Positions 7,664-15,390 of a stretch of DNA of 33,946 nt are shown piece after piece (position 1 is the first letter of the stretch; each line of letters begins with the position of its first letter). The DNA comes from CAYNDB01 sp964395915. GTDB lineage: Bacteria; Nitrospinota_A; UBA7883; JAJRTC01. The position numbers and the translations under genes were made by a program. The notes beneath the pieces are model-generated. The model did not search any database. It worked only from the letters and a program-made list of their open reading frames with translations, and was not told the DNA's origin. The stretch covers positions 1 through 33,946 of the forward strand of contig CAYNDB010000011.1 in assembly GCA_964395915.1 (NCBI GenBank), read 5' to 3'.

Positions 7664-7727
7664 AAAGCATTTTTTCTCAATTAAGAAAGGAAGGACATTT
7701 CCTTAGGCCAGGCAAATTAGAAATCCT

Positions 7728-7988
7728 TTAATCGCTATTATTAAATAAATCGTTCTTCACGGCTGTACGGTATATGTTCAAAAATCCTGCCGCAACGCCC
7801 AAAAAAAGAAATAGTATCATAAACCATGGCTCTGTTTTTAGCCAACGATCTAAAAAAAGCCCGGTCGCAAACCCTATAATAACGGAGACAACCATCTGTA
7901 CTCCCACCGTTCCCAATATATAGAAGTTTTTGTAAACTTTAAATTTACTGTCACTATCCTTTTTGTCAGGATCTTTATCTATGGGCAT
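7728..7988 (-). CDS. atpZ: AtpZ/AtpQ family F0F1 assembly protein (ATPase_gene1)
   Basis: An 86-residue protein with a charged head (PIDKDPDKKDSDSKFKV) and two membrane helices. The first contains VSVIIGFATGLFLDRWLKTE, with the GxxxGxxLDxxxxT pattern of PF09527, and the second is MILFLFLGVAAGFLNIYR. Proteins of this type pair with AtpI at the head of ATP synthase clusters. No F1 genes (atpH, A, G, D, C) and no atpF are in the 14 kb examined on either side in this direction, so the operon appears split. Confidence 0.85.
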   Translation of the reverse strand: MPIDKDPDKKDSDSKFKVYKNFYILGTVGVQMVVSVIIGFATGLFLDRWLKTEPWFMILFLFLGVAAGFLNIYRTAVKNDLFNNSD

Positions 7989-8119
7989 CGATGTTTAAGC
8001 CGCCGAGCTCTCATTTAATAACCGAACCGAAATTCAGCATAAAAAACTCGCTGACTGTAGCAACCTGGAAGGTTTAGTGTCAAGAGTTTTCTAGGGGTGA
8101 ATTCAGGTTTAAAAGAGTT

Positions 8120-9139
8120 TTAAATATTTCGCTCGACGATATAATCAGCGGTGGAAATCAGGGCATTGAGGTGGTTAGACGGCTCGAACCCTGAAAGACC
8201 CAGCTTTGCGGTATCAAGATATTCACGCGCCAGGTCCATGGTGTTGGCAATTGCGTTATATTTGTTCAGTATTTCTATAACTCCGCTCAGGTTTTCCTCT
8301 GAAATATCGCCAGAATCCAGAATAGCGTAAATGGTTTCTTTTTCCTTTTTGTTCGCTTCTTTTAACGCCAGAATCAGCGGCAAAGTGATTTTCCCCTCGG
8401 CTAGATCGGCTCCCAGAGGTTTACCCCAGGCTTTGGCTTCACCTACATAATCGAGCACGTCATCGACAAGCTGGAAAGCGTACCCGATACCTTTCCCGAA
8501 TTCCGCAAGCGCTTCTTCTTTTTCTTTTACCGCTCCACCCAGTATCGCGCCGATTTTGCAACACGCTTCTATAAGGGCGCCTGTTTTTCGGTAAATTGTG
8601 TCCAGATAAACCTTTTCGGTTATCTCCGTATTCATTGTGTTTACAAGCTGCAGCACCTCTCCCTCCGCCAGACATTTGGTGGCTTGCGATACCGCCTTGA
8701 TAATGCGGATATCGTTGTCGTCGCTCATCATCTCAAATGACTTGGCAAAAAGAAAATCTCCCACAAGCACAGACGCCTGGTTGCCGAACTTAATATTTGC
8801 AGCGTCCGCTCCACGTCTGATATCGGCTTCGTCCACCACATCGTCATGTAGCAGGGTGGCCGTGTGAATGTATTCGACAACAACCGAATGGGTGATGTGT
8901 CTCGTCGACCCTGTATATCCGCACAACCGCGCGGATACGATGGCAAGCAGGGGGCGGATGCGTTTTCCCCCGCCAGTGGCAAGGTATGCGCTTACAGTCG
9001 GGATTAAGGTGACATCGGTCTGGAAATTTGCAAGTATTTCCGTTTCGACTTTGGCAAGGTCGTCCTTATAATCATCGACGATCTCTTTATAGTCCACACC
9101 AGGGGCTGTATGAGACTGCGCCTGAACATGATGTGTCAA
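8120..9139 (-). CDS. ispB: Trans-polyprenyl diphosphate synthase (octaprenyl type)
   Basis: The enzyme extends an allylic diphosphate with isopentenyl diphosphate to make the side chain of respiratory quinones. The 339-residue protein has GGGKRIRP (about 56-63), the first aspartate-rich motif DDVVD (99-103) in LLHDDVVDEADIRRG, and the second at 226-230 in FQLVDDVLDYVG, followed by KPLGADLAEGKITLPL. Long-chain products fit the small residues before the first DDxxD (TATLLHDD), but chain length cannot be fixed by eye. The start is TTG at 9139; no clear Shine-Dalgarno sequence decides it, so the first ten or so residues are uncertain. It is 131 bases from atpZ. Confidence 0.9.
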   Translation of the reverse strand: MTHHVQAQSHTAPGVDYKEIVDDYKDDLAKVETEILANFQTDVTLIPTVSAYLATGGGKRIRPLLAIVSARLCGYTGSTRHITHSVVVEYIHTATLLHDDVVDEADIRRGADAANIKFGNQASVLVGDFLFAKSFEMMSDDNDIRIIKAVSQATKCLAEGEVLQLVNTMNTEITEKVYLDTIYRKTGALIEACCKIGAILGGAVKEKEEALAEFGKGIGYAFQLVDDVLDYVGEAKAWGKPLGADLAEGKITLPLILALKEANKKEKETIYAILDSGDISEENLSGVIEILNKYNAIANTMDLAREYLDTAKLGLSGFEPSNHLNALISTADYIVERNI

Positions 9140-9327
9140 AATATTTTTCTCTCAATAGGTATAACTGCGAGTTCAAGATTAGTATGATGTAGAAGCTCTT
9201 TAGGTGTCAAGAGGGTTAAACTATCTGTAGCGGGTCAATTCAATATCAATGTTTTTCAGTATCATTTTATTGAGAGGATTTACTTTGCGCCTGAAGCCTT
9301 CTTTGTCGCATAAGCTTCCAGGGACAG

Positions 9328-9627
9328 CTACCTTATGTCATCCTGATCCGAAGGGGAATGATCTTGTCGGCATTCTTTTTTCGAGTCCAGGCTCTCAAGG
9401 GGAAAACGATGCGAGGTCATACCTAGAAAAGTAGTTTTAACAGCGGATAAACTTTCCTCAGGGTATTTTTTGTGTTTCCTTTGTGACTTTCGGGCAAGAT
9501 GCAGCTTTGGTTTGTGAGGCGAGACGCGCAAAGCTTTTCGCGCTACATCGTCAATGGTATGAACGGTACTAGCCATTTTCTTACCCTTGTCTGTTTTTTT
9601 CACCTTGATTGCATAGTTCTGTGCCAT
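9328..9627 (-). CDS. Possible small hypothetical protein (doubtful)
   Basis: An open frame of about 99 residues from an ATG at 9627, very lysine-rich (AIKVKKTDKGKKMAS, then HLARKSQRKHKKYPEE). I recognise no family. Its last 30 residues run through sequence like the dispersed GTCATCCTGA repeats, suggesting a degraded or chance frame. It may instead be a small basic protein that has picked up a repeat-derived tail. It is the only candidate in the 650-base space between ispB and bioB. Confidence 0.22.
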   Translation of the reverse strand: MAQNYAIKVKKTDKGKKMASTVHTIDDVARKALRVSPHKPKLHLARKSQRKHKKYPEESLSAVKTTFLGMTSHRFPLESLDSKKECRQDHSPSDQDDIR

Positions 9628-9715
9628 GTTTAAACAATTATGTATCATGGCGTTTCTAAGCCTCCAAGGACATTTGTCTGGGGTTGGGATTGGCTCTATT
9701 ACGGCAATAACATAT

Positions 9716-9752
9716 CAAGGTTGACTTTGGCCGGTTTCGCGGCTTAACCTTG
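9716..9752. promoter_or_regulatory. Palindrome overlapping a possible bioB promoter
   Basis: CAAGGTT (9716-9722) and AACCTTG (9746-9752) are inverted with 23 bases between, enclosing a smaller GCCG/CGGC pair. A TTGACT at 9721-9726 could be a -35 box inside the left arm; the -10 is poor. The site is 39 bases before the bioB start and could be an operator or leader hairpin. It does not match the BirA operator or the BioR box that I know. Confidence 0.35.
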
Positions 9753-9790
9753 CTGATAAACAAAGAATTAGAAAGCTTAAAGGCGTAACA

Positions 9791-10822
9791 ATGAACAACA
9801 CATCGACAATAGAAAACAAAATAAGCATAATTGACTTTATTCGCGAATGTGAAGCTAAAGCGCTTGCGGATAACCCTTTAGGCTGGGATGAAGCTGTAAG
9901 CCTTATGGGCCTTGACTCGTCTTATATATTCGACCTTATAGCCGCGGCGAACCGTGTCCGCCGCCATTACAAGGGAGACGAGGTTTCCCTATGTTCCATC
10001 ATCAACGCCAAATCGGGGAAATGTCCAGAGGATTGCGCGTTTTGCTCGCAGTCCGTCCATGCGACAAGCGATATTCCCGAGTTCGATATGGTTTCCAGGG
10101 AGGCCATTATCGACGGCGCTCGTGACGCTATAAAATCCGGAGCGCATAAATTCGGTATCGTAACTTCCGGCTACGGCTTTGCCAACGGAAACGGCGAAAC
10201 CGATCTTGACCAGATACTTGGCGCTGTAACGGAAATGAAAAATGGCGTAGGTGTCCATCGGTGCGCGAGCCTCGGCGTGATAGATGAGGAAGCCGCTTTG
10301 AAGTTAAAGAATGCAGGTCTTCTGGAATATCATCACAATCTAGAGACCGCTAGATCGTTTTTTCCAAGCATTTGCTCCAGCCATGATTACGAGGATGATG
10401 TCGCCACGGTAAAAGCAGTGAAAGCCGCCGGGCTCAGGATTTGTTGTGGTGGTATCTTCGGAATGGGTGAGAGCGTCGAGCAGAGGGTGGAGCTTGCGTT
10501 TACATTAAAGGAGCTGGATGTCGATTCTGTCCCCTTAAACTTTCTAAACCCTATCGAGGGAACCAAACTCGAAAAAGTTGAGCCTTTAGCTCCTTTGGAA
10601 ATCCTGAAAATCATTGCCGCATACAGGATGATACTGCCTGCGAAGGATATAAAAGTCGCTGGCGGGAGAGAGAAGAACCTGCGCGACTTGCAAAGCCTTA
10701 TTTTCGCCGCGGGAGCGAATTCCACAATGGTTGGGAACTACCTGACAACGCACGGTCGCTCTGCCAATGAAGATTTGCGAATGATAAGTGACCTTGGGCT
10801 TACCGTCAAAGAATGTGACTGA
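9791..10822 (+). CDS. bioB: Biotin synthase
   Basis: BioB inserts sulfur into dethiobiotin in the last step of biotin synthesis, using radical SAM chemistry. The radical [4Fe-4S] ligands are C78, C82 and C85 in SGKCPEDCAFCSQS. Other family blocks are SLGVIDEEAALKLKNAG, YHHNLETARSFFPSIC, GGIFGMGESVEQRVELAF, VPLNFLNPIEGTKLE and the C-terminal GANSTMVGNYLTTHGR. The 343 residues match normal length. An AAAGG precedes the ATG by about 7 bases. bioF overlaps its end, so the two are co-transcribed and probably coupled. Confidence 0.96.
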   Translation: MNNTSTIENKISIIDFIRECEAKALADNPLGWDEAVSLMGLDSSYIFDLIAAANRVRRHYKGDEVSLCSIINAKSGKCPEDCAFCSQSVHATSDIPEFDMVSREAIIDGARDAIKSGAHKFGIVTSGYGFANGNGETDLDQILGAVTEMKNGVGVHRCASLGVIDEEAALKLKNAGLLEYHHNLETARSFFPSICSSHDYEDDVATVKAVKAAGLRICCGGIFGMGESVEQRVELAFTLKELDVDSVPLNFLNPIEGTKLEKVEPLAPLEILKIIAAYRMILPAKDIKVAGGREKNLRDLQSLIFAAGANSTMVGNYLTTHGRSANEDLRMISDLGLTVKECD

Positions 10823-11981
10823 GCCATTTGACGAAAAACTTGAACGGGCGAAACGGGATGGGCTTCTGCGGTCGTTGCGTGTGGCGGAATCTTGCAACGG
10901 TCGTTCAGCCATAATCGATGGCAAGGAAGTCATCCTCTTTGGCTCCAACGACTATCTTGGCTTGGCGAACCATCCGGACATAAAGAACGCCGCAATCGAT
11001 TGTGTGAAGAAGTATGGATGGGGTAGCGGCGCCTCACCTCTCATTTCGGGCAGAACGGCTCTTCATGAAAAATTCGAAGAGAAAATCGCATCCTTTCTCG
11101 AAAAACCGGCGGCCCTCATGTTCAGTTCCGGTTACTCAGCCAATGTGGGCGTCCTGACAGCGCTTATGGGCCGCGATGATGAAATATTCGCGGACAGACT
11201 GTGCCATGCCAGTATCATCGACGGAGCCAGGTTTTCCGGAGCGAAGCTTAAAAGGTTTGCGCACAATGATATTGATTCGCTGACAAATCTTCTGGGAAAA
11301 GGGGAGGGGAGGGGGAAAAGGCTGATCGTGACCGATGGCCTCTTTTCCATGGATGGTGACAAGGCTCCGCTAAAAGCGTTGGCGGAACTAGCTTCGGTCA
11401 ACGGCGCAATGCTGATGGTGGACGACGCGCATGGGTTTGGCGTGTTTGGGCCTGATGGCCGGGGGACCGTTCACGAGGCCGGAATCTCTGAAATGGTGGA
11501 TATTCATGTTGTGACGCTTGGCAAGGCGTTGGGTGGAGCTGGTGGCGTAGTTCTTGGCTCCCGCAAACTTATAGATGGTTTGGTTAACTTTTCACGGTCG
11601 TACATATATTCAACCGCTCCTCCATCAGCGGCGGCTTGCGCCGGAAGCGCCGCATTGGAGATTGTTTCAGGTTCGGAGGGAGATCGCCGTCGTGGCGCGC
11701 TATTTTCTAATGTGGAAACTATATTGTCCGGGCTACGAAAGCATGGGGCCGAAATTGGAGACGGGAAATCGCAGATTATTCCCGTGACCATGGGATCGGA
11801 AGAAAAAGCGCTTGATTATGCAAAGTTTTTGCTGGAGGGAGGGGTATTTGTCCCCGCAATAAGGCCTCCCACTGTGCCCCCGAATAGCTCCAGGCTGAGA
11901 ATATCGGTTATATCGGAACACACGTGCGACGATTTGTTTCAATTTCTGGATATTTTTGGTAGAATAACTTTGGTAGAATAA
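10815..11981 (+). CDS. bioF: 8-amino-7-oxononanoate synthase
   Basis: BioF condenses pimeloyl-ACP or pimeloyl-CoA with alanine, a PLP-dependent step upstream of BioB. Visible motifs are FGSNDYLGLANHPDIK, SGASPLISGRTALHE, VDDAHGFGVFGPDGRG (PLP-ring aspartate and histidine), and TLGKALGGAGG with the PLP lysine. RPPTVPPNSSRLRISV ends the protein. I prefer the GTG at 10815, giving 388 residues and beginning MTEPFDEKLERAKRDG as in family members. A GTG at 10788 would add nine residues. Both overlap bioB (8 or 35 bases), and neither has a strong ribosome-binding site. No bioA, bioD or bioC is visible nearby. Confidence 0.93.
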   Translation: MTEPFDEKLERAKRDGLLRSLRVAESCNGRSAIIDGKEVILFGSNDYLGLANHPDIKNAAIDCVKKYGWGSGASPLISGRTALHEKFEEKIASFLEKPAALMFSSGYSANVGVLTALMGRDDEIFADRLCHASIIDGARFSGAKLKRFAHNDIDSLTNLLGKGEGRGKRLIVTDGLFSMDGDKAPLKALAELASVNGAMLMVDDAHGFGVFGPDGRGTVHEAGISEMVDIHVVTLGKALGGAGGVVLGSRKLIDGLVNFSRSYIYSTAPPSAAACAGSAALEIVSGSEGDRRRGALFSNVETILSGLRKHGAEIGDGKSQIIPVTMGSEEKALDYAKFLLEGGVFVPAIRPPTVPPNSSRLRISVISEHTCDDLFQFLDIFGRITLVE

Positions 11982-12033
11982 TTAGGTAATACAGTGAAAA
12001 ACAAAGAAATAACGCTTACTTAAATAAGGTCGT

Positions 12034-12954
12034 ATGGTAGCTCCCCCTGACAAGAAAAAACAGAAAATTCTAATCGCCGATCCGCACGAAACGAGCCGTA
12101 ACGTTATCACGATCATGCTCCACAAACTGGGGTATTGCACCGTTTTAGAAGCCGCCGATTGTGAAGAGGTGAAAAAAATTGTGGCTCAAAACACCCGAAG
12201 CAACAGCGGCATGTCCGGGCTTCTTGGAAAATCCGCGCCTGGTGAAGTTTGCGATCTTGACCTTATCATTCTCGATTGCTCGCTCAAACCTGGTTCAGGC
12301 ATGGAGTATCTCCGTTTATTGCGCAAAAAGTTTCCGCCGGATCAGGCGCCTGTCCTGTTTATAGCGATGAAGGGAGCCGAATATGATTTTGCTGAAGCTA
12401 CCGACGCCGGGGCCAACGACACACTGCAAAAACCTTTTTCGCAAAATGTTTTTGCCGCTAAATTGGCCACTCTGCTCGGTTCGTCGAAGGCTCCTGTTGT
12501 AAAGTCATTCGCTTTCGGAGCCGACGCGGGGAAAAAGAAAGAAGTCAAAAAAGATAAACCTGATGTATATAACGAGCCAGCGGCGAAAAAAGTGTCCGGC
12601 TCAGTTTTAGAGGCGAAATCGAAGACTGGCGGCGGGAACTCTTTTTACGGGGTTGGCGCCCAAAAGGTTCAGTATTCAACTGACGGGGAGCCGACCGCTA
12701 CTGTAACAAACGGCAAAATTGATGATCATTATCAAGAAAGAGTGAATGTTATAGGCGGCGGGGTGAACTGTTACTGGGCAACAGGTATCGAGGGACGGGA
12801 CGAGGTGAAGCTTGAATATCTGACGCCCACGGGTAAACGCACCGGCATGGAAGCTAAGAAGGTTCCGTTAGAGCAATTCATGTATACGTTCTATCTGTGC
12901 GAAGAGTATGGGTGTCCGATAATGGAGAGGGTCAGTAAACAGGAGGCGGGTTAA
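12034..12954 (+). CDS. Receiver-domain protein with unrecognised C-terminal domain
   Basis: Residues about 10-150 form a CheY-like receiver: KILIADPHETSRN, the likely phospho-acceptor D81 in LIILDCSLKPGSGMEYL, and K133 in LQKPFSQ. Two oddities: an insertion of roughly 20 residues between helix 2 and strand 3 (about 53-72), and an alanine (A111, LFIAMKG) where active receivers have Thr or Ser. A low-complexity lysine-rich linker (about 155-205) leads to a C-terminal domain of about 95 residues. It contains VNVIGGGVNCYWATGIEG, VKLEYLTPTGKRTG and LEQFMYTFYLCEEYGCPIM, which I do not recognise. There is no obvious DNA-binding, GGDEF or kinase motif. The gene starts 52 bases after bioF on the same strand. 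Confidence 0.7.
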   Translation: MVAPPDKKKQKILIADPHETSRNVITIMLHKLGYCTVLEAADCEEVKKIVAQNTRSNSGMSGLLGKSAPGEVCDLDLIILDCSLKPGSGMEYLRLLRKKFPPDQAPVLFIAMKGAEYDFAEATDAGANDTLQKPFSQNVFAAKLATLLGSSKAPVVKSFAFGADAGKKKEVKKDKPDVYNEPAAKKVSGSVLEAKSKTGGGNSFYGVGAQKVQYSTDGEPTATVTNGKIDDHYQERVNVIGGGVNCYWATGIEGRDEVKLEYLTPTGKRTGMEAKKVPLEQFMYTFYLCEEYGCPIMERVSKQEAG

Positions 12955-12990
12955 TAAGACTATCTCTCGCAGTGTCCGGTTTTTCTAAAA

Positions 12991-14067
12991 TCAGTATACC
13001 GCCAATGTTCCCGCGTCCCCTTCCTCTACGTTACCAATAACAGAAGCTGTCTCATCACCGTTTTCCCTCAACCGTTTAACGAGCGTTTCGGAGCTATCCA
13101 AAGGAGCCGCCATTAAAAGGCCTCCGGAAGTTTGCGCGTCGCACAATACCATGACGTTTTCATGCGTCACACCGGCGCCTATGGAAAGACGGTTCTTCAC
13201 CCAGTCATAATTTTTCTCTCCGCCCCCTTTTGTGCCTGATATGGCAAACGACTCTATTCCGTCAAATTTCGGTACGTTGAAATAGTTGATAGAGATTTTT
13301 ACAGAAGAAGCTTCCGCAATGTTCAACGCATGCCCTAAAAGCCCATAGCCGGTCACGTCCGTACAGGCGTGAACATCGAATTCCTCCATGACCTCTGACG
13401 CCTTTTTGTTCAGCCGCATCATGCTCCGTTCAGCCTCCTCGTATACTTCAGCGGGTATGGCTGAGCCGCGGGTTTTAAGCGCCCCTGCTAGTGAGCCTTT
13501 CATTTTTGCAACGTTGCTCAATATCCCCGTACCAATCTTTTTGGTTAAAACGATGACATCGCCAGGCTTCGCGTCGGTATTGGCTATCATTTTGTCCGGA
13601 TGAACAACGCCAGTCACAGCCAAGCCGTATTTCGGCTCGTCGTCCTCCACGCTGTGTCCGCCAAGCAGAACCGCCCCGGCTTCTTTTACCACATCGGCCC
13701 CGCCGCGCAGAATCTCTCCAACGACATCCATCCCCAACGAGCACGGAACGGCAAGAATGTTAAGAGCTGTGACAGGCTTTGCCCCGATGGTATACAGGTC
13801 GGATAAAGAGTTTGCCGCGGAGATTTTGCCGAACCTGTATGGGTCGTCAACGATGGGTGTGAAAAAATCTACGCTCTGCGCTATGGCAAGGTCGTCGCTG
13901 AGTTTATACACACCGGTATCGTCACCGGCGCTGAACCCGTACAGCAGGTTAGGATCGGTAAAAGGCGATATCCTATTCAAGGCTTTACGCAGGTCCTCCG
14001 GACCCAGCTTGGAGCCTCAACCGCCGGCTTTGGTCATTTTTGTCAGGAATATTTTCTTTTCTGTCAT
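12991..14067 (-). CDS. selD: Selenide, water dikinase, a selenoprotein with in-frame TGA
   Basis: SelD makes selenophosphate from selenide and ATP, the selenium donor for selenocysteine and selenouridine. A conventional frame begins only at a TTG at 13980, but the family N-terminus continues upstream through a single TGA at 14019-14017 to an ATG at 14067. The product begins MTEKKIFLTKMTKAGG, then the TGA residue 17, then GSKLGPEDLRKAL. Residue 17 is where SelD has its catalytic Cys or Sec, with the active-site Lys three residues later (K20). Further motifs are SAGDDTGVYKL, VDFFTPIVDDPY, LLGGHSVEDDEPKYGLA, TDVTGYGLLGHAL and CDAQTSGGLL. Full length is about 358 residues, normal for the family. 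selA, selB and selC are not in the window. Confidence 0.93.
13992..14019 (-). promoter_or_regulatory. Candidate bacterial SECIS hairpin in selD
   Basis: Directly after the TGA (14019-14017), 12 bases lead to GGTCC-GGA-GGACC (14004-13992, minus strand), a 5-bp G/C-rich stem with a loop of two G and an A. Bacterial SECIS elements are hairpins a dozen or so bases after the UGA with guanines in the loop, bound by SelB. Position and loop fit. The remaining features (bulged U) are not clear. Confidence 0.55.
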
Positions 14068-14190
14068 TGCTTTAACTATATATAACTGTTTGGCGACTAC
14101 TTTATAACTTCCAGCGCAAGAATTCAGCGAAATTTTCAGGGATTACTTTCTTTCCCCTAAGGAGTGAGTATTAGAGGTGGGTGTGTCAAT

Positions 14191-14260
14191 TGTCATCCCG
14201 CGCTTGACGCGGGATCTCGTGGCCTAACTATCGAGGTGCCGGACTAAATCCGGCATGACA
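14191..14260. repeat. Dispersed palindromic repeat, copy 2
   Basis: TGTCATCCCGCGCTTGACGC followed by GGGATCTCG, a short spacer, then GTGCCGGACTAAATCCGGCATGACA. The right half is almost the same as copy 1 at 6079. It lies between the selD and accA genes, both on the minus strand, 42 bases from the end of accA. It may act as a transcription terminator or RNA-stabilising structure, besides being a repeat. Confidence 0.75.
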
Positions 14261-14302
14261 AAAAAGTTTTTTTATGTCCCCTTTCCTGGAGGAAAATTTT
14301 TT

Positions 14303-15256
14303 TCAGGTGAAAGAACCCATTTCGCGAAACTTTTTTCTTCGCCGCCATACAAGCTCGTTTGGAGGTACGGAAGATAGTTCGTCCAAATTGCGTCGCAACA
14401 CACGTCGAAGAATGGACGCGGCGTTTTTATGATCCCTGTGCGCGCCGCCTATCGGCTCTTTTATAATTTCGTCGATGATCTGGTTTTTAAAGAGGTCTTG
14501 TGCGGTAAGTTTCAGAGCTTCGGCGGCTTCCTCCACCTTTTCGCAGTTTTTCCACAAAATCGCGGCGCAACCTTCCGGAGTGATAACAGAATAGATGGCG
14601 TTTTCCAGCATCATGACACGGTTTCCAACACCAAGGGCGAGCGCCCCGCCAGAACCACCTTCTCCTATTACAACGCTTATGACCGGAATGGCAAGGCGCG
14701 ACATTTCAAAAAGGTTTTTAGCTATAGCTTCAGACTGGCCCCTCTCCTCGGCGCCGATTCCGGGATATGCTCCAGGGGTATCTATCAGGGTAACAAGCGG
14801 ACGGTTGAACTTTTCAGCCAATTTCATGAGCCGCAAAGCTTTGCGATACCCTTCAGGATGTGACATGCCGAAATTCCTGCGGATGTTCTCTTTTGTGTCC
14901 CGGCCTTTCTGGTGACCGATTATCATGACCGGCCTGCCATCGAGCCTGGCGAATCCGCCGACTATAGAGACACCGTCGCCAAACGTTCTGTCGCCATGGA
15001 GTTCGATGAAGTCTGTGGTCATGTACTTTATATAGTCGAGGGTGTATGGCCGGTTGGGATGTCGGGCCAGCCTTGTGCGCTGCCAGCGTGAAAGCTTGGA
15101 GAAGGTATCCCTCCTCATTTTTCTTGCCTTATGCCGGAGTTTTTTTATCTCATCGGAAAAATCGGCGCCCTCCGTGCCGGACATCTCGCGCAGCTCGTCG
15201 ATTTTCTTTTCCAGTTTCACAATCGACTCTTCGAAATCAAGATAGTCTATGGTCAT
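14303..15256 (-). CDS. accA: Acetyl-CoA carboxylase carboxyltransferase subunit alpha
   Basis: AccA and AccD form the carboxyltransferase that passes the carboxyl group from biotin to acetyl-CoA, the first step of fatty-acid synthesis. The 317-residue protein has the N-terminal coiled coil (ESIVKLEKKIDELREM), ARHPNRPYTLDYI, FGDGVSIVGGFARLDGRPVM, GHQKGRDTKENIRRNFGM, TLIDTPGAYPGIGAEERGQS and GEGGSGGALALGVGNRVMML. The zinc-finger subunit AccD is not here. Length is normal (about 320). ATG at 15256. Confidence 0.96.
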   Translation of the reverse strand: MTIDYLDFEESIVKLEKKIDELREMSGTEGADFSDEIKKLRHKARKMRRDTFSKLSRWQRTRLARHPNRPYTLDYIKYMTTDFIELHGDRTFGDGVSIVGGFARLDGRPVMIIGHQKGRDTKENIRRNFGMSHPEGYRKALRLMKLAEKFNRPLVTLIDTPGAYPGIGAEERGQSEAIAKNLFEMSRLAIPVISVVIGEGGSGGALALGVGNRVMMLENAIYSVITPEGCAAILWKNCEKVEEAAEALKLTAQDLFKNQIIDEIIKEPIGGAHRDHKNAASILRRVLRRNLDELSSVPPNELVWRRRKKFREMGSFT

Positions 15257-15316
15257 ATTGTTCGTTTGCTATTTAGTTAATCTTCAGTGGCGTGATTTTG
15301 CGTATTAGTACAATTA

Positions 15317-15343
15317 TTGAAAGAAATTGATTTATATTATAAT
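15317..15343 (+). promoter_or_regulatory. Possible sigma-70-type promoter
   Basis: TATAAT at 15338-15343 is a perfect -10 box. TTGAAA at 15317-15322 is a reasonable -35, with a short 15-base spacer. It stands 48 bases before the GTG start of the periplasmic protein at 15391, in the divergent region between that gene and accA. Confidence 0.42.
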
Positions 15344-15390
15344 CATAACAAGATAAATTCTTGAAATAATTATCACAGGAGTGAAGAACG

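Noticed and set aside
9249..9434. Plus-strand frame between ispB and bioB
   Set aside because: Contains repeat-like GTCATCCTGA sequence and no recognisable domain or ribosome-binding site.
13980..14067. Upstream part of selD as a separate short gene or a decayed pseudogene
   Set aside because: Only one stop, exactly at the active-site Sec position, and the reading frame is otherwise intact and family-like.
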